A DNA stretch of 20,420 nt from Lachnoclostridium sp. UBA3320 (GCA_002361175.1 DESG01000049.1:1-20420); one strand, 5' to 3'. Shown: positions 12,775 to 20,332, counted from the stretch's first letter. Made by a program: numbers and translations. The notes: a model not told the origin generated them from the sequence alone.

Positions 12775-14889
12775 TCACCTGTACAGTTTAGCAATAGCAG
12801 GTATCATATCTCTGTGCTTACCCCACTCATAATAAAACTGTGAATGGTTTACAGGTGCTAAACCTACACAAGTTTCTGGAGTACACCATGCGATTCCCTT
12901 TTTTGTAAGGTAATCTCCAAATGAACCATTAGCACCACTAATGCTTTCACGTATCGTGCGATATCCTGTCTGTCGTTTTATGGTACTTAAAAGAGAAGAA
13001 GCTTTAGTATAGTAGATAACTCTGCCTGCTTCATGATAATTTATAACAGCTTTAGGGGTTATGTTATTAATAAGCTTTATAATCGCTTTGGTTTCTTTCT
13101 CAGATGCAGCATAAGACCCCGAATAGCCCTCTGAGCCACGCTTTGTACCTTTTGCTGTGTCTTTTCTAAATCCAACAGAAAAATTTCTGTTTAAATCAAC
13201 ACCACGTGCATTAGCTTTCCATCTGCTGTATCGCCCTTTGCCAAATCTTTTTACAAGTCTTTTTAAAGATGTACTCTTAATTCCTGACAGTCCATATTGA
13301 CTTATATTTACACCGTCTGGATTAAGCATGGGTATTATATAAAAACACACATTATCAAAAAGTTTACTGTATAAAACTCCGCCATATTTTCCTGAATAAT
13401 AGTATCTACAGCACCTTTCAAGCATTTTCATAACAAGCTGCGAATTAAGCCATTCTCTTGCATGCATTGTAGATTGAATAAGCACCTTTTTGTTGGCATT
13501 TTCATTACCAAGCCTTGCACAGTATATATTGTTATTATCAGCAGTTGACGTAAGCACTGATAATTTCATTACATCTTGATAAAACTGCGACATTTTCTTT
13601 ATATCACGTTTCATATCGGCATATGAATATTTTGTATCATATATATTTACAATACTGTTTATTGAACTGTCTGAAAGCGATGCGTTATTCTTTTCTATAT
13701 ATCCAATACTTCCGTCCAAAAGCTTAATTCTATACCAGCCAACAGAACTTTTTGCAATACAGTGATATCTTCTTTTAGCCTTGGCAGTTGCTATCTGCTC
13801 TCCATTGTAAATGCCTGAATATATAGCTGTCTTTTTATTTATAAAAGCTCCTTTATTAACAGAATTAAAAATAAAATTAAATGAAAACTCTGCTTTTGAA
13901 GTATAATTGCCAATTCCTGACAGTTCAACACTATAAATGCCGTCTTCTTTAAGTTCATCGTCCAGTTTAAGTACAATTTCACTTTCATCTTTATAAACAG
14001 TAAATTCACTAGCCGAATAAACAGTACTTTCAATATTTTGAATCGCCGCACTAAGAGTTATGCCTGCATCTGGAACATACTCTTGCTTATTATAAAATGC
14101 ATATGCAAGCATATCATCTTCCGACACCTCATGTGCAAATCTTAGCACTATTCCTTCAAATTCAGAAATAAACTGCACTTCTTGTAAACTAAAGGACTTT
14201 GTTTCAAAATACTTTGCAAGCAGTCTATAAGCTTTAAGATATTTTCCATTGTTTGTTATCTTCCAGACATTTATCTTTCCATCATGTTGTATACTCATAT
14301 CTGTATCAGAAATAGCATTTTTCTCAATAAGTCTGGATATTTCAAGATAACCTATATAAATATCATATGCCGTTTCAAAATTATCAATATCATCAACATT
14401 ATTAATACCAGAAACAGCACATATACTTTCTATATTATTGTAAATATCTACACTTCCATCTATGCCATTTACTGCAAAATAAACTGTATATTCCCCATTA
14501 TCTATTTTAACTGTAATTTCTAATATAGAGATACCATTATTCTCTACATTTATTTTATACTTTTCATCTTCTATAGATACTGCATCAGGATTATACGTAT
14601 ACTCTCCTGTAAAATCTACAAGATTATTACAGTTTTTAATATTTACATTGCCTCCTGCTTCTAATATATCATCTATATTACAGACTTGCGCAAGCTCAAA
14701 ACTTTGCCCGATTGTAACAGATATCATATTTTTTATCTGTATTTCGCTGCCAGTATCGCTCTTTACTGCATAAATTATGTCGTCAATAACAGTATCGCTG
14801 TTCATATCAAATACAACCGCCGCATCAGCATTTTTATAAAATAATATGCAGCAGAATAATATAATTGTACTAATTATAACTTTTTTCAT
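12775..14889 (-). CDS. Secreted M14-family zinc carboxypeptidase with SH3-like domain
   Basis: A 704-residue exported protein. Signal peptide about 1-23 (MKK, hydrophobic core, ADA|AVVF). DMNSDTVIDDI (28-38) resembles one degenerate EF-hand or dockerin repeat. A long beta-rich region of unknown family spans about 45-345, then a bacterial SH3-like domain about 350-405 (AIYSG, GWYRIKLLDGSIGYI). The M14 peptidase domain spans about 420-704, with Zn ligands His476 and Glu479 in HAREW, Arg568 in VDLNRNF, third ligand His619 in NYHE, and catalytic Glu672 in TPETC. All key residues are present. It probably cleaves peptides at the cell surface, perhaps wall peptides given the SH3 domain (inference). 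Its ATG overlaps the upstream stop in ATGA. The minus-strand operon may read on into the bactofilin promoter region, since no terminator is seen. Confidence 0.92.
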   Translation of the reverse strand: MKKVIISTIILFCCILFYKNADAAVVFDMNSDTVIDDIIYAVKSDTGSEIQIKNMISVTIGQSFELAQVCNIDDILEAGGNVNIKNCNNLVDFTGEYTYNPDAVSIEDEKYKINVENNGISILEITVKIDNGEYTVYFAVNGIDGSVDIYNNIESICAVSGINNVDDIDNFETAYDIYIGYLEISRLIEKNAISDTDMSIQHDGKINVWKITNNGKYLKAYRLLAKYFETKSFSLQEVQFISEFEGIVLRFAHEVSEDDMLAYAFYNKQEYVPDAGITLSAAIQNIESTVYSASEFTVYKDESEIVLKLDDELKEDGIYSVELSGIGNYTSKAEFSFNFIFNSVNKGAFINKKTAIYSGIYNGEQIATAKAKRRYHCIAKSSVGWYRIKLLDGSIGYIEKNNASLSDSSINSIVNIYDTKYSYADMKRDIKKMSQFYQDVMKLSVLTSTADNNNIYCARLGNENANKKVLIQSTMHAREWLNSQLVMKMLERCCRYYYSGKYGGVLYSKLFDNVCFYIIPMLNPDGVNISQYGLSGIKSTSLKRLVKRFGKGRYSRWKANARGVDLNRNFSVGFRKDTAKGTKRGSEGYSGSYAASEKETKAIIKLINNITPKAVINYHEAGRVIYYTKASSLLSTIKRQTGYRTIRESISGANGSFGDYLTKKGIAWCTPETCVGLAPVNHSQFYYEWGKHRDMIPAIAKLYR

Positions 14890-15434
14890 CTTTTACCTAT
14901 CAGTCTTTCTCCATACCTTTCTTGAAAAAAAGTATATGCTTTATCAAATGTTATCCACAATATTTCAACAGCGGCTATTAAAACTATTACAAAAAGTGCT
15001 GGTATTTTAGACAATGTTTTAATCCACCCATCTAAAAACAATGATTCAAATCCTATAAAATAATTAACTATTATAAGGGCAAGAACAAGCAAAATATGGT
15101 AACATATGCCTTTAATAATCATACCAGATGCAAAAGAAACTTTTTTGTTTCTTAAATATTCCGCTACTGAAATATATACAGAAAATCCTGCAAATGTAAA
15201 ACAGTAAAGTTTCTGTGGCGCAAGAAAAAGTCCTATAAGAAATGTTCCTATTATAAATGCAATACCAGCTTTTGTTGAAAAACGCCTCTGAAAAACGCCT
15301 GTCATAAATGATGCTGCCGCAAGCAGAAAAAGTGAACTTTGTTCTATAACGCCACTAAGCACTATAAGAATGACGGCAAGTGCCATCATAATCCCACCCC
15401 ATGCTGTTTCTTCTGATTTTAAATGCAACTGCAC
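14886..15434 (-). CDS. Small multi-pass membrane protein, unknown function
   Basis: A 182-residue protein with a short polar N-terminus (QLHLKSEETAWGG) and about five hydrophobic helices at roughly 18-33, 34-50, 58-75, 85-130 (two) and 148-168. The end is basic (QERYGERLIGKR). I do not recognise the family. The start is taken as GTG 15434, which has GGGAGG 6 bases upstream. An ATG at 15452 is open but lies before that site, and an ATG at 15371 would remove the polar N-terminus. It overlaps the J-protein gene by 16 bases and the carboxypeptidase gene by 4 (ATGA), so it is coupled to both. It may anchor or assist its neighbours (inference). Confidence 0.75.
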   Translation of the reverse strand: MQLHLKSEETAWGGIMMALAVILIVLSGVIEQSSLFLLAAASFMTGVFQRRFSTKAGIAFIIGTFLIGLFLAPQKLYCFTFAGFSVYISVAEYLRNKKVSFASGMIIKGICYHILLVLALIIVNYFIGFESLFLDGWIKTLSKIPALFVIVLIAAVEILWITFDKAYTFFQERYGERLIGKR

Positions 15435-15862
15435 AAATCCCCTCCCATACATTCACAGAGCGTATCTGCACACCAAAGGTCACAACAAAAATTGCCTGTG
15501 CCGCAATCAGAGCCATAGTTATTGGGATTGCGTCCATATCCTGAACCATAGTTTTGATAACTCTGTCTATTGTATTGTCCATTGTTATAGTTGTCACCAC
15601 CACTTTGATATCCGCCATAGCTGCTGCCTTGACTGCCATTTTGATATCCCTGGCTATAGCCACTGCCGCCACCTGCCCTCATATTCATTATTTGGGTGTA
15701 TGCTGCCTGTATTTCTTTAAACTTATCCTCTGCAAGGTCTGCAAGAGGGTTATTTACATAAGCATCAGGGTGATACTTCCTGCTTAATTCTTTATACGCT
15801 CTTTTTACTTCGTCATCTGTGGCATTTGGTGAAATTCCAAGTACCTGATATGGGTCTGTCAC
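15419..15862 (-). CDS. J-domain (DnaJ-like) protein with Gly/Ser/Tyr-rich linker and Cys-rich tail
   Basis: A 147-residue protein. The J domain occupies about 1-65, starting DPYQVLGISPNATDDEVKRA, with the HPD motif in KYHPDAY that stimulates DnaK-type ATPases. A low-complexity stretch of Gly, Ser, Gln, Asn and Tyr follows (about 66-118). The last 30 residues are Cys-rich (CGTGNFCCDLWCADTLCEC then MGGDLCSCI), possibly a metal site, a lipidated patch or a membrane-associated end. The zinc-finger and client-binding domains of true DnaJ are missing, so this is a class-III J-protein. The GTG start at 15862 has GGAGG 7 bases upstream and overlaps the DUF5685 stop in GTGA. Confidence 0.9.
   Translation of the reverse strand: MTDPYQVLGISPNATDDEVKRAYKELSRKYHPDAYVNNPLADLAEDKFKEIQAAYTQIMNMRAGGGSGYSQGYQNGSQGSSYGGYQSGGDNYNNGQYNRQSYQNYGSGYGRNPNNYGSDCGTGNFCCDLWCADTLCECMGGDLCSCI
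15441..15446 (-). promoter_or_regulatory. RBS for the GTG start of the membrane protein gene
   Basis: GGGAGG within the J-protein reading frame ends 6 bases before GTG 15434. Confidence 0.65.
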
Positions 15863-16692
15863 TTTCTTTCCTCCTCTTCCTTCGCATAAATACTATCATA
15901 ACGATTCCACACTCCCGCATAAAGTATATTTCGCAAGATATCTATATAATCAAGACACGGCAGCTGTTCAAATGCACCACATGCCATTGATATCTCATTT
16001 AAAAGCATCTCTCTTACATTTTTTTCAAAAGAAATGTCATTATACACTTTTATAAACGGGTTATATCGGTTATTCTTAATATCTTCCTGCAAATCATCAT
16101 ATGCATCCATAATATAAATATATCTTCCAAGATAATAACCCATATCTTGAAGATACATCTTAAACATATCTTCTTTATAAGTAAAAATTTCTGCAAGAAG
16201 ACTGCCAAAGCAATCTGCAGCTTTTATAATATCATATTTTTTTTCTTTTTCAAGTCCAGATAACTTACCAAGTGATAATTTTATTGCATCTGCCTGTCTT
16301 TTATGTTTCGCTGCTGCCCTATGCGCTTTCTTTCTGTAAAGCACAGTTCCTGCCTTTCCTCTTAAAGAATTATCGTCATTTTTATCATCTAAACATTGAT
16401 AAAAACTTAAAATTATATTTAAATCAGCACAATAATCTGTAATATCGTTATACAGAATTTTATGCCTCTTTGCAGGGTGCACCAAGCATCGTTTTTTTTC
16501 ATATCTGCATTTTACATCATATACAGAACTTAATAATATTATGAGAAATGTCATATCATATGTCAATGTTATACGTCCTGCAATACCATATTTTGTACGA
16601 AGTCTTTCACAAAGCCCACAGTAAAATGCATGATATACTTCATAATCTTTTATTTTAAGCTCCGGTTTGCGTATTTGTACATATCCAAACAA
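15859..16692 (-). CDS. DUF5685-family protein with paired Asp-rich motifs
   Basis: A 277-residue, mostly helical protein without signal peptide. It opens with LFGYVQIRKPELKIKDYEVY, matching what I recall of DUF5685. Cys25 and Cys28 (YCGLC), Cys62, Cys69 and His72 (CRYEKKRCLVHP) could bind a metal. Two Asp-rich stretches about 95 residues apart, LDDKNDD (101-107) and DAYDDLQED (196-204), resemble the two Mg-binding DDxxD motifs of isoprenoid synthases. That fold is an inference and no activity is claimed. The start is TTG 16692, with GGAGG 7 bases upstream; the long open extension before it crosses the promoter region and is rejected. Its TGA overlaps the J-protein GTG, so both are coupled, and it leads the four-gene operon. 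Confidence 0.85.
   Translation of the reverse strand: MFGYVQIRKPELKIKDYEVYHAFYCGLCERLRTKYGIAGRITLTYDMTFLIILLSSVYDVKCRYEKKRCLVHPAKRHKILYNDITDYCADLNIILSFYQCLDDKNDDNSLRGKAGTVLYRKKAHRAAAKHKRQADAIKLSLGKLSGLEKEKKYDIIKAADCFGSLLAEIFTYKEDMFKMYLQDMGYYLGRYIYIMDAYDDLQEDIKNNRYNPFIKVYNDISFEKNVREMLLNEISMACGAFEQLPCLDYIDILRNILYAGVWNRYDSIYAKEEEERK
15870..15874 (-). promoter_or_regulatory. RBS for the GTG start of the J-protein gene
   Basis: GGAGG in the last codons of the DUF5685 gene ends 7 bases before GTG 15862. Confidence 0.82.
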
Positions 16693-16699
16693 GTATAAA

Positions 16700-16704
16700 C
16701 CTCC
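16700..16704 (-). promoter_or_regulatory. RBS for the TTG start of the DUF5685 gene
   Basis: GGAGG ends 7 bases before TTG 16692 and supports this non-ATG start. Confidence 0.83.
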
Positions 16705-16731
16705 AAATATATTAATAAATAAATTATACTG

Positions 16732-16765
16732 CTTTATAATATCACAAAACTGTGTTATTATAAAG
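16732..16765. promoter_or_regulatory. 34-bp palindrome with divergent promoter elements between dtd and the DUF5685 operon
   Basis: CTTTATAATATCACA (16732-16746) and TGTGTTATTATAAAG (16751-16765) are inverted repeats with one mismatch around AAAC. Because of the symmetry, each strand carries TTTATA, a 17-base spacer and TATTAT, so the palindrome can hold back-to-back promoters. The -35 boxes match only 4 of 6 bases. It may also be an operator. Confidence 0.6.
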
Positions 16766-16795
16766 TACAGAAAGATTAAAACTATGGAGGTTTTT

Positions 16796-17242
16796 ATGAA
16801 ATTTTTAATACAAAGGGTCAACCATGCATCTGTAGAAGTGAATAATAAAATAATTGGCAAAATTCAAAATGGATTTCTTATATTTATAGGAATATGTGAT
16901 AAAGACACAGAAGAAATTGCAGACAAAATGATTAAAAAAACATGCAATCTCAGAATTTTTAGTGATGAACAAGGCAAAACAAATCTCTCATTAAAAGATG
17001 TAGCTGGACAACTGCTGCTTGTATCACAATTTACACTCTATGCAAACTGCAAAAAAGGCAACCGCCCTTCATTTATAGAAGCTGGAAGCCCTGAACACGC
17101 AGAAAAGCTATATGAATATATTATTAATAAAGCTAAAGAATACATAGGTATAGTTGAAACTGGCAGCTTTGGTGCAGATATGAAAGTCTCACTTGAAAAT
17201 GATGGACCTTTTACAATAATTCTTGATTCAGAAGAACTGTAA
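16796..17242 (+). CDS. dtd: D-aminoacyl-tRNA deacylase
   Basis: A 148-residue cytoplasmic proofreading enzyme that frees D-amino acids (and glycine from tRNA-Ala) from mischarged tRNAs. It has the usual family length. Motifs are MKFLIQRVNHASVEV at the N-terminus, the catalytic SQFTLYA, RPSF and the C-terminal NDGPFTIILDS. The Gly-cisPro pair needed for chiral rejection is kept in GPFT; the residue after Pro is Phe where Val is common. ATG 16796 is chosen since GGAGG lies 5 bases before it and the domain starts at once. The stop codon directly abuts the stop of the convergent ogt gene. Confidence 0.96.
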   Translation: MKFLIQRVNHASVEVNNKIIGKIQNGFLIFIGICDKDTEEIADKMIKKTCNLRIFSDEQGKTNLSLKDVAGQLLLVSQFTLYANCKKGNRPSFIEAGSPEHAEKLYEYIINKAKEYIGIVETGSFGADMKVSLENDGPFTIILDSEEL

Positions 17243-17713
17243 TTAAAAACGTGTTTCTAATTCAAGCAAAAATTTTTTAACTTCAATGCCACAAGCGAAA
17301 CCACCAAGTTTTCCATTCTTATTAATTACTCTATGGCATGGTACAATAATTAAAATAGGATTTTTGCCATTGGCATGTCCTACAGCTCGCACTGCTTTTT
17401 TATTGCCAATGCCACAAGCTATACTCTCATAACTTCTGGTTTCGCCATACGGAATATTTTGAAGTTCTTTCCACACTTTTTTTTGAAACAAAGTTCCATT
17501 TAAACTTATATGCAAATCAAATACACTTCTTTTACCTGTAAAATATTCATTTAACTGCGTATATGCTTCATAAAGAACATCAGAGTGCCTTGTGTAATCT
17601 TTTGATGGTACAGCATTTATACCATCTTGTTTTAATGAAACTTTTATAATACTGCCGTTTTCTTCACAGATTTCTAGTAATCCTATAGGGCTTTGAAAAA
17701 TATAGTTGTCCAT
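17243..17713 (-). CDS. ogt: Methylated-DNA-protein cysteine methyltransferase
   Basis: A 156-residue suicide repair protein that moves alkyl groups from O6-alkylguanine (and O4-alkylthymine) in DNA to its own cysteine. The N-terminal domain is about 1-70. The DNA-binding and active domain has FQKKVWKELQNIPYGETRSYESIA, AVRAVGHANGKNP with the flipping Arg, and the PCHRVI motif with acceptor Cys126, followed by GKLGGFACGIEVKKFLLELE. No Ada-type regulatory domain is present. GGAG lies 12 bases before ATG 17713, a rather long spacing. The gene sits 72 bases downstream of the rubredoxin-fusion gene on the same strand, and its TAA touches the dtd stop with no gap. The symbol reflects the Ogt/MGMT family; paralogues cannot be excluded. 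Confidence 0.95.
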   Translation of the reverse strand: MDNYIFQSPIGLLEICEENGSIIKVSLKQDGINAVPSKDYTRHSDVLYEAYTQLNEYFTGKRSVFDLHISLNGTLFQKKVWKELQNIPYGETRSYESIACGIGNKKAVRAVGHANGKNPILIIVPCHRVINKNGKLGGFACGIEVKKFLLELETRF

Positions 17714-17785
17714 AATGTCATTATACTCCAGAATTGATTTTATCTCTGTATAAGAATACCACAGTATTTGTGTTTATACAACAGT

Positions 17786-18391
17786 TTACAATGGTTTAAA
17801 TGCCTCTGCTCCATGTTTACATATAGGACAGATATAGTCTTCTGGCAGTGTACTTTCTTCATAAATATAGCCACATATTGTACATATAAACCCTTTTCTA
17901 TTCACATTGTTAGTTTCAGGTGCAGGTTTAATATTCTTCTGATAATAGTTATATGTCACTGATTCATCATCTGAAATAATCTGTGCATCAGTGACATCCG
18001 CAATAAAAAGTGTATGCGTACCTAGGTCTTTCTCTTCTATAACTTTACCTGAAATATATGCACTACTGTATTCTGTTAAGTATAAAATACCATTTTCTGA
18101 GCGTCTTACACTGCCATAGCCTGTGAATTTATCTGTATCACGTCCACTGGCATAACCAAACTTTTTATATAAATCCATTGGTGCAGTCTCTGAAAGAACT
18201 GACACATTAAATATGCCTGTTTTTTTAACCATATCATGTGTGTAATTATTTTTGTTTACCACAGTTATTATTCGTACAGGCGATGATGTAACCTGTAGTA
18301 CAGTATTTATTATACATCCATTATCTTTATCTGTTTTTGTAATAAATAGAAATAAACCACTTGTGAGTTTAAACAATGCCTTGTCATCCAT
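17786..18391 (-). CDS. Flavin reductase-like protein fused to rubredoxin (Hrb-type)
   Basis: A 201-residue protein. The N-terminal FMN-binding flavin reductase-like domain spans about 1-150 (TSGLFLFITKTD, TGIFNVSVLSE, RDTDKFTGYG). A C-terminal rubredoxin domain follows at about 165-201, with the iron-binding cysteines 170, 173, 188 and 191 (CTICGYIYEES, CPICKHG). This is the architecture of high-molecular-weight rubredoxin (Hrb), which in acetogens passes electrons to flavodiiron proteins that remove oxygen or nitric oxide. No flavodiiron gene lies nearby, so the partner is unknown. ATG 18391 is chosen because GGAGG lies 9 bases before it. A possible 36-codon frame overlaps its start. Confidence 0.92.
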   Translation of the reverse strand: MDDKALFKLTSGLFLFITKTDKDNGCIINTVLQVTSSPVRIITVVNKNNYTHDMVKKTGIFNVSVLSETAPMDLYKKFGYASGRDTDKFTGYGSVRRSENGILYLTEYSSAYISGKVIEEKDLGTHTLFIADVTDAQIISDDESVTYNYYQKNIKPAPETNNVNRKGFICTICGYIYEESTLPEDYICPICKHGAEAFKPL

Positions 18392-18494
18392 GCTGTTGTC
18401 CCTCCTTGTTAAGCATTTCATTATGATAAACTATAGAATTGCCAGTACATACAGCTATATCTTCATCTTTTCCTGATTCAAAGGTTTTATACAT
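18384..18494 (-). CDS. Possible 36-residue leader ORF overlapping the rubredoxin-fusion gene
   Basis: ATG 18494 opens a 36-residue frame (MYKTFESGKDEDIAV...) whose TGA lies inside the first codons of the next gene, in ATGGATGA. The overlap would allow coupling. There is only a weak GGAAAG site 12 bases upstream and no recognised family, so it may be chance. It occupies most of an otherwise empty gap. Confidence 0.3.
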   Translation of the reverse strand: MYKTFESGKDEDIAVCTGNSIVYHNEMLNKEGQQHG

Positions 18495-18518
18495 TGCTTA
18501 GTATAACTTTCCAATAAT

Positions 18519-19211
18519 CTATTCGTTTGTTTTTTGTATATATGTAATATATTCTTTATCTTCAGCACTAATCCTAAAAGATTGAAGGCATTTTTGCAAT
18601 GTTCTCTTATAAGTTGCACTATCAGGGGTATGTACTAAAAGATATTCTCTTGTTTTCTGCGGATACGCTACCCATGCATCCGCAAATGCCCATGCCACTC
18701 CCATTGAAGCATAATATTTTCCTGTATCAATCTCACCAAGTATTTTAAGAGTCTTATCAATATATATATCATTTAAAAAATATGCACGCAGCATTACAGC
18801 TATAAACCGTACCTCGTATTCCTTATGGCTGTTTCTATAATCCATAAGAAACCCCCACATTTCTTTCTGATACTTAGCCGCTATTTTAAGTGATGAACAT
18901 AAAGAGTCATTTACTGACCAGTTGTCAATATATGGAATAAATTCTTTTATTGCACAGAGAAGTTCTTCAATATCCACCTTAGCATAGCCAAGCACCATAG
19001 CTTGTATCATTGTTTCCTCAAAATATTTATTGTCTTTCCATGCCATACATGCTCTCCAGTTATCTTTTGCAATGTCCTTTGCAATCTCACGAAGTCTTGG
19101 AAGCCTTATGCCTAATATATTATCCACGCCTGGTAAAAGTGATGACGAAAACTTTCTGTATTTTTCTTCTGTAGTTTCCTCAAGCAATCTTCTCACTTCT
19201 TGTTGTGTCAT
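18519..19211 (-). CDS. AlkD-like DNA alkylation repair protein
   Basis: A 230-residue all-helical HEAT-repeat protein of the DNA alkylation repair (AlkC/AlkD) family. Such enzymes excise N3- and N7-alkylpurines without base flipping. Family patterns are YRKFSSSLLPGVDNILGIRLPRLREIAKDIAK near the N-terminus (about 18-49), YFEETMIQAMVLGY, the characteristic FIPYIDNWSVNDSLC with its Asn-Trp pair and Asp, EVRFIAVMLRAYFL, and YYASMGVAWAFADAWVAYP. AAAGGA lies about 9 bases before ATG 19211. It starts 17 bases after the transglutaminase gene, so they are probably co-transcribed, and it lies in the same direction as ogt. Confidence 0.92.
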   Translation of the reverse strand: MTQQEVRRLLEETTEEKYRKFSSSLLPGVDNILGIRLPRLREIAKDIAKDNWRACMAWKDNKYFEETMIQAMVLGYAKVDIEELLCAIKEFIPYIDNWSVNDSLCSSLKIAAKYQKEMWGFLMDYRNSHKEYEVRFIAVMLRAYFLNDIYIDKTLKILGEIDTGKYYASMGVAWAFADAWVAYPQKTREYLLVHTPDSATYKRTLQKCLQSFRISAEDKEYITYIQKTNE

Positions 19212-19228
19212 ATGTATATATCCTTTCT

Positions 19229-20332
19229 TTAATTTGTTCTATATTTTTTGTTAGGTTTAGTACTTGTACATTTTGGAAATGCAGTGCGTTCCCATTGATG
19301 CGTAACTGACATATCTTTATCTGTTTTAAGGAAAAAGTCCATATATATATTTTTATTATTAAATTTGCCATTTACAACAGGGTCATCAAACGTACAGTCA
19401 ATATGATACCATTTATTCTTAATCTTTACAATATTCCAAGCATGGTAACCTCCTGTAACCATCATGCATGGTATACTATAGCGAGCCATAATTGCCATAA
19501 ATGCCTTAGCATATCCATCACAGACAGCTATACCCTTGTCAAACACACCATCAGCATAATGACTTAATGCTGGCACAGTACCCTTTGTATAAAATCTTTT
19601 ATCATATTTCACATTTTGTATAATCCATGCATGAGCAGCATAAATTTTATCATAGTCAGACATTTCTTTTCTGACATACTTAGAGCAAATAATATTTAAG
19701 CAATTTTTTCTATTTCTTTTAAGTACAGTTACTTTACATTTAAGTATTTTGCCCTCTATATTTGCTGTAATAAATGTTTTACCTGAACCTGTAGCAGTAA
19801 TCTTGCCATACTTATTTACCTTTACAACTGCATCATCTAAACTTTTCCATATAACCTTTGAAGGTGCATTATAGACGTAAATTTTTTCCTGAAAACCTTC
19901 TATATCCTTTATATTTTTAACAGAAAGCATCGTTTTAACAGTATCTGTCACCAAAAATTTGTTATAAATAGCATACTCTTCTGCCTTAGAACCAACACTT
20001 GCCACTATAGTAAGCCTATTTTTATTACAACTGGCAAAAATACCAGTACCAAATTCCGTCACAGTATCTGGTATTACTACTTGATACACCGACTTGCAAA
20101 ACGCAAATGCGTTATCTGAAATAGAAGTAACTGTATACCCCTCATATTCATCTGGTATAACAACTTTGCGATTTTTTCCATTGTAAGAAATTACACTACA
20201 TTCATTAGTGTCACTATCAATTTCATATACAATACCGGAATTATCATTAATAATATTACTGTCCGTCATACTCTGCCATGGCAGTGCCGAAAGAAATAAA
20301 AAATATGTTATATGTAGTATAGTAAGTAACAT
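19229..20332 (-). CDS. Secreted transglutaminase-like protein with BspA repeats and Ig-like domain
   Basis: A 367-residue protein with a hydrophobic N-terminal segment (about 1-19) acting as signal peptide or anchor. Residues about 45-115 show BspA-type leucine-rich repeats (VVIPDEYEGYTVTSISDNAFAFC, QVVIPDTVTEFGTGIFASC). About 160-203 is a Big_2-like Ig domain (IWKSLDDAVVKVNKYGKITATGSG...). About 225-330 is a transglutaminase/protease core with the triad Cys271 (GIAVCDGYAKAF), His297 (YHAWN) and Asp312 (WYHIDCTFDD). It may crosslink or cleave surface proteins or bind host material; none of this is proven. GGAGG lies 7 bases before ATG 20332. The AlkD-like gene follows after 17 bases. Confidence 0.9.
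   Translation of the reverse strand: MLLTILHITYFLFLSALPWQSMTDSNIINDNSGIVYEIDSDTNECSVISYNGKNRKVVIPDEYEGYTVTSISDNAFAFCKSVYQVVIPDTVTEFGTGIFASCNKNRLTIVASVGSKAEEYAIYNKFLVTDTVKTMLSVKNIKDIEGFQEKIYVYNAPSKVIWKSLDDAVVKVNKYGKITATGSGKTFITANIEGKILKCKVTVLKRNRKNCLNIICSKYVRKEMSDYDKIYAAHAWIIQNVKYDKRFYTKGTVPALSHYADGVFDKGIAVCDGYAKAFMAIMARYSIPCMMVTGGYHAWNIVKIKNKWYHIDCTFDDPVVNGKFNNKNIYMDFFLKTDKDMSVTHQWERTAFPKCTSTKPNKKYRTN

Noticed and set aside
14790..14815. Dockerin domain at the N-terminus of the M14 peptidase
   Set aside because: Only one degenerate DxNxD repeat is present; the last ligand position is Ile and no second repeat follows, so cohesin binding is not supported.
16667..16795. N-terminal extension of D-aminoacyl-tRNA deacylase
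   Set aside because: The conserved domain begins at 16796 behind GGAGG, and the extension runs antisense through the DUF5685 start.
16693..16860. N-terminal extension of the DUF5685 protein with a hydrophobic stretch
   Set aside because: It would cross the palindrome and dtd start; TTG 16692 has a proper RBS and begins the conserved sequence.
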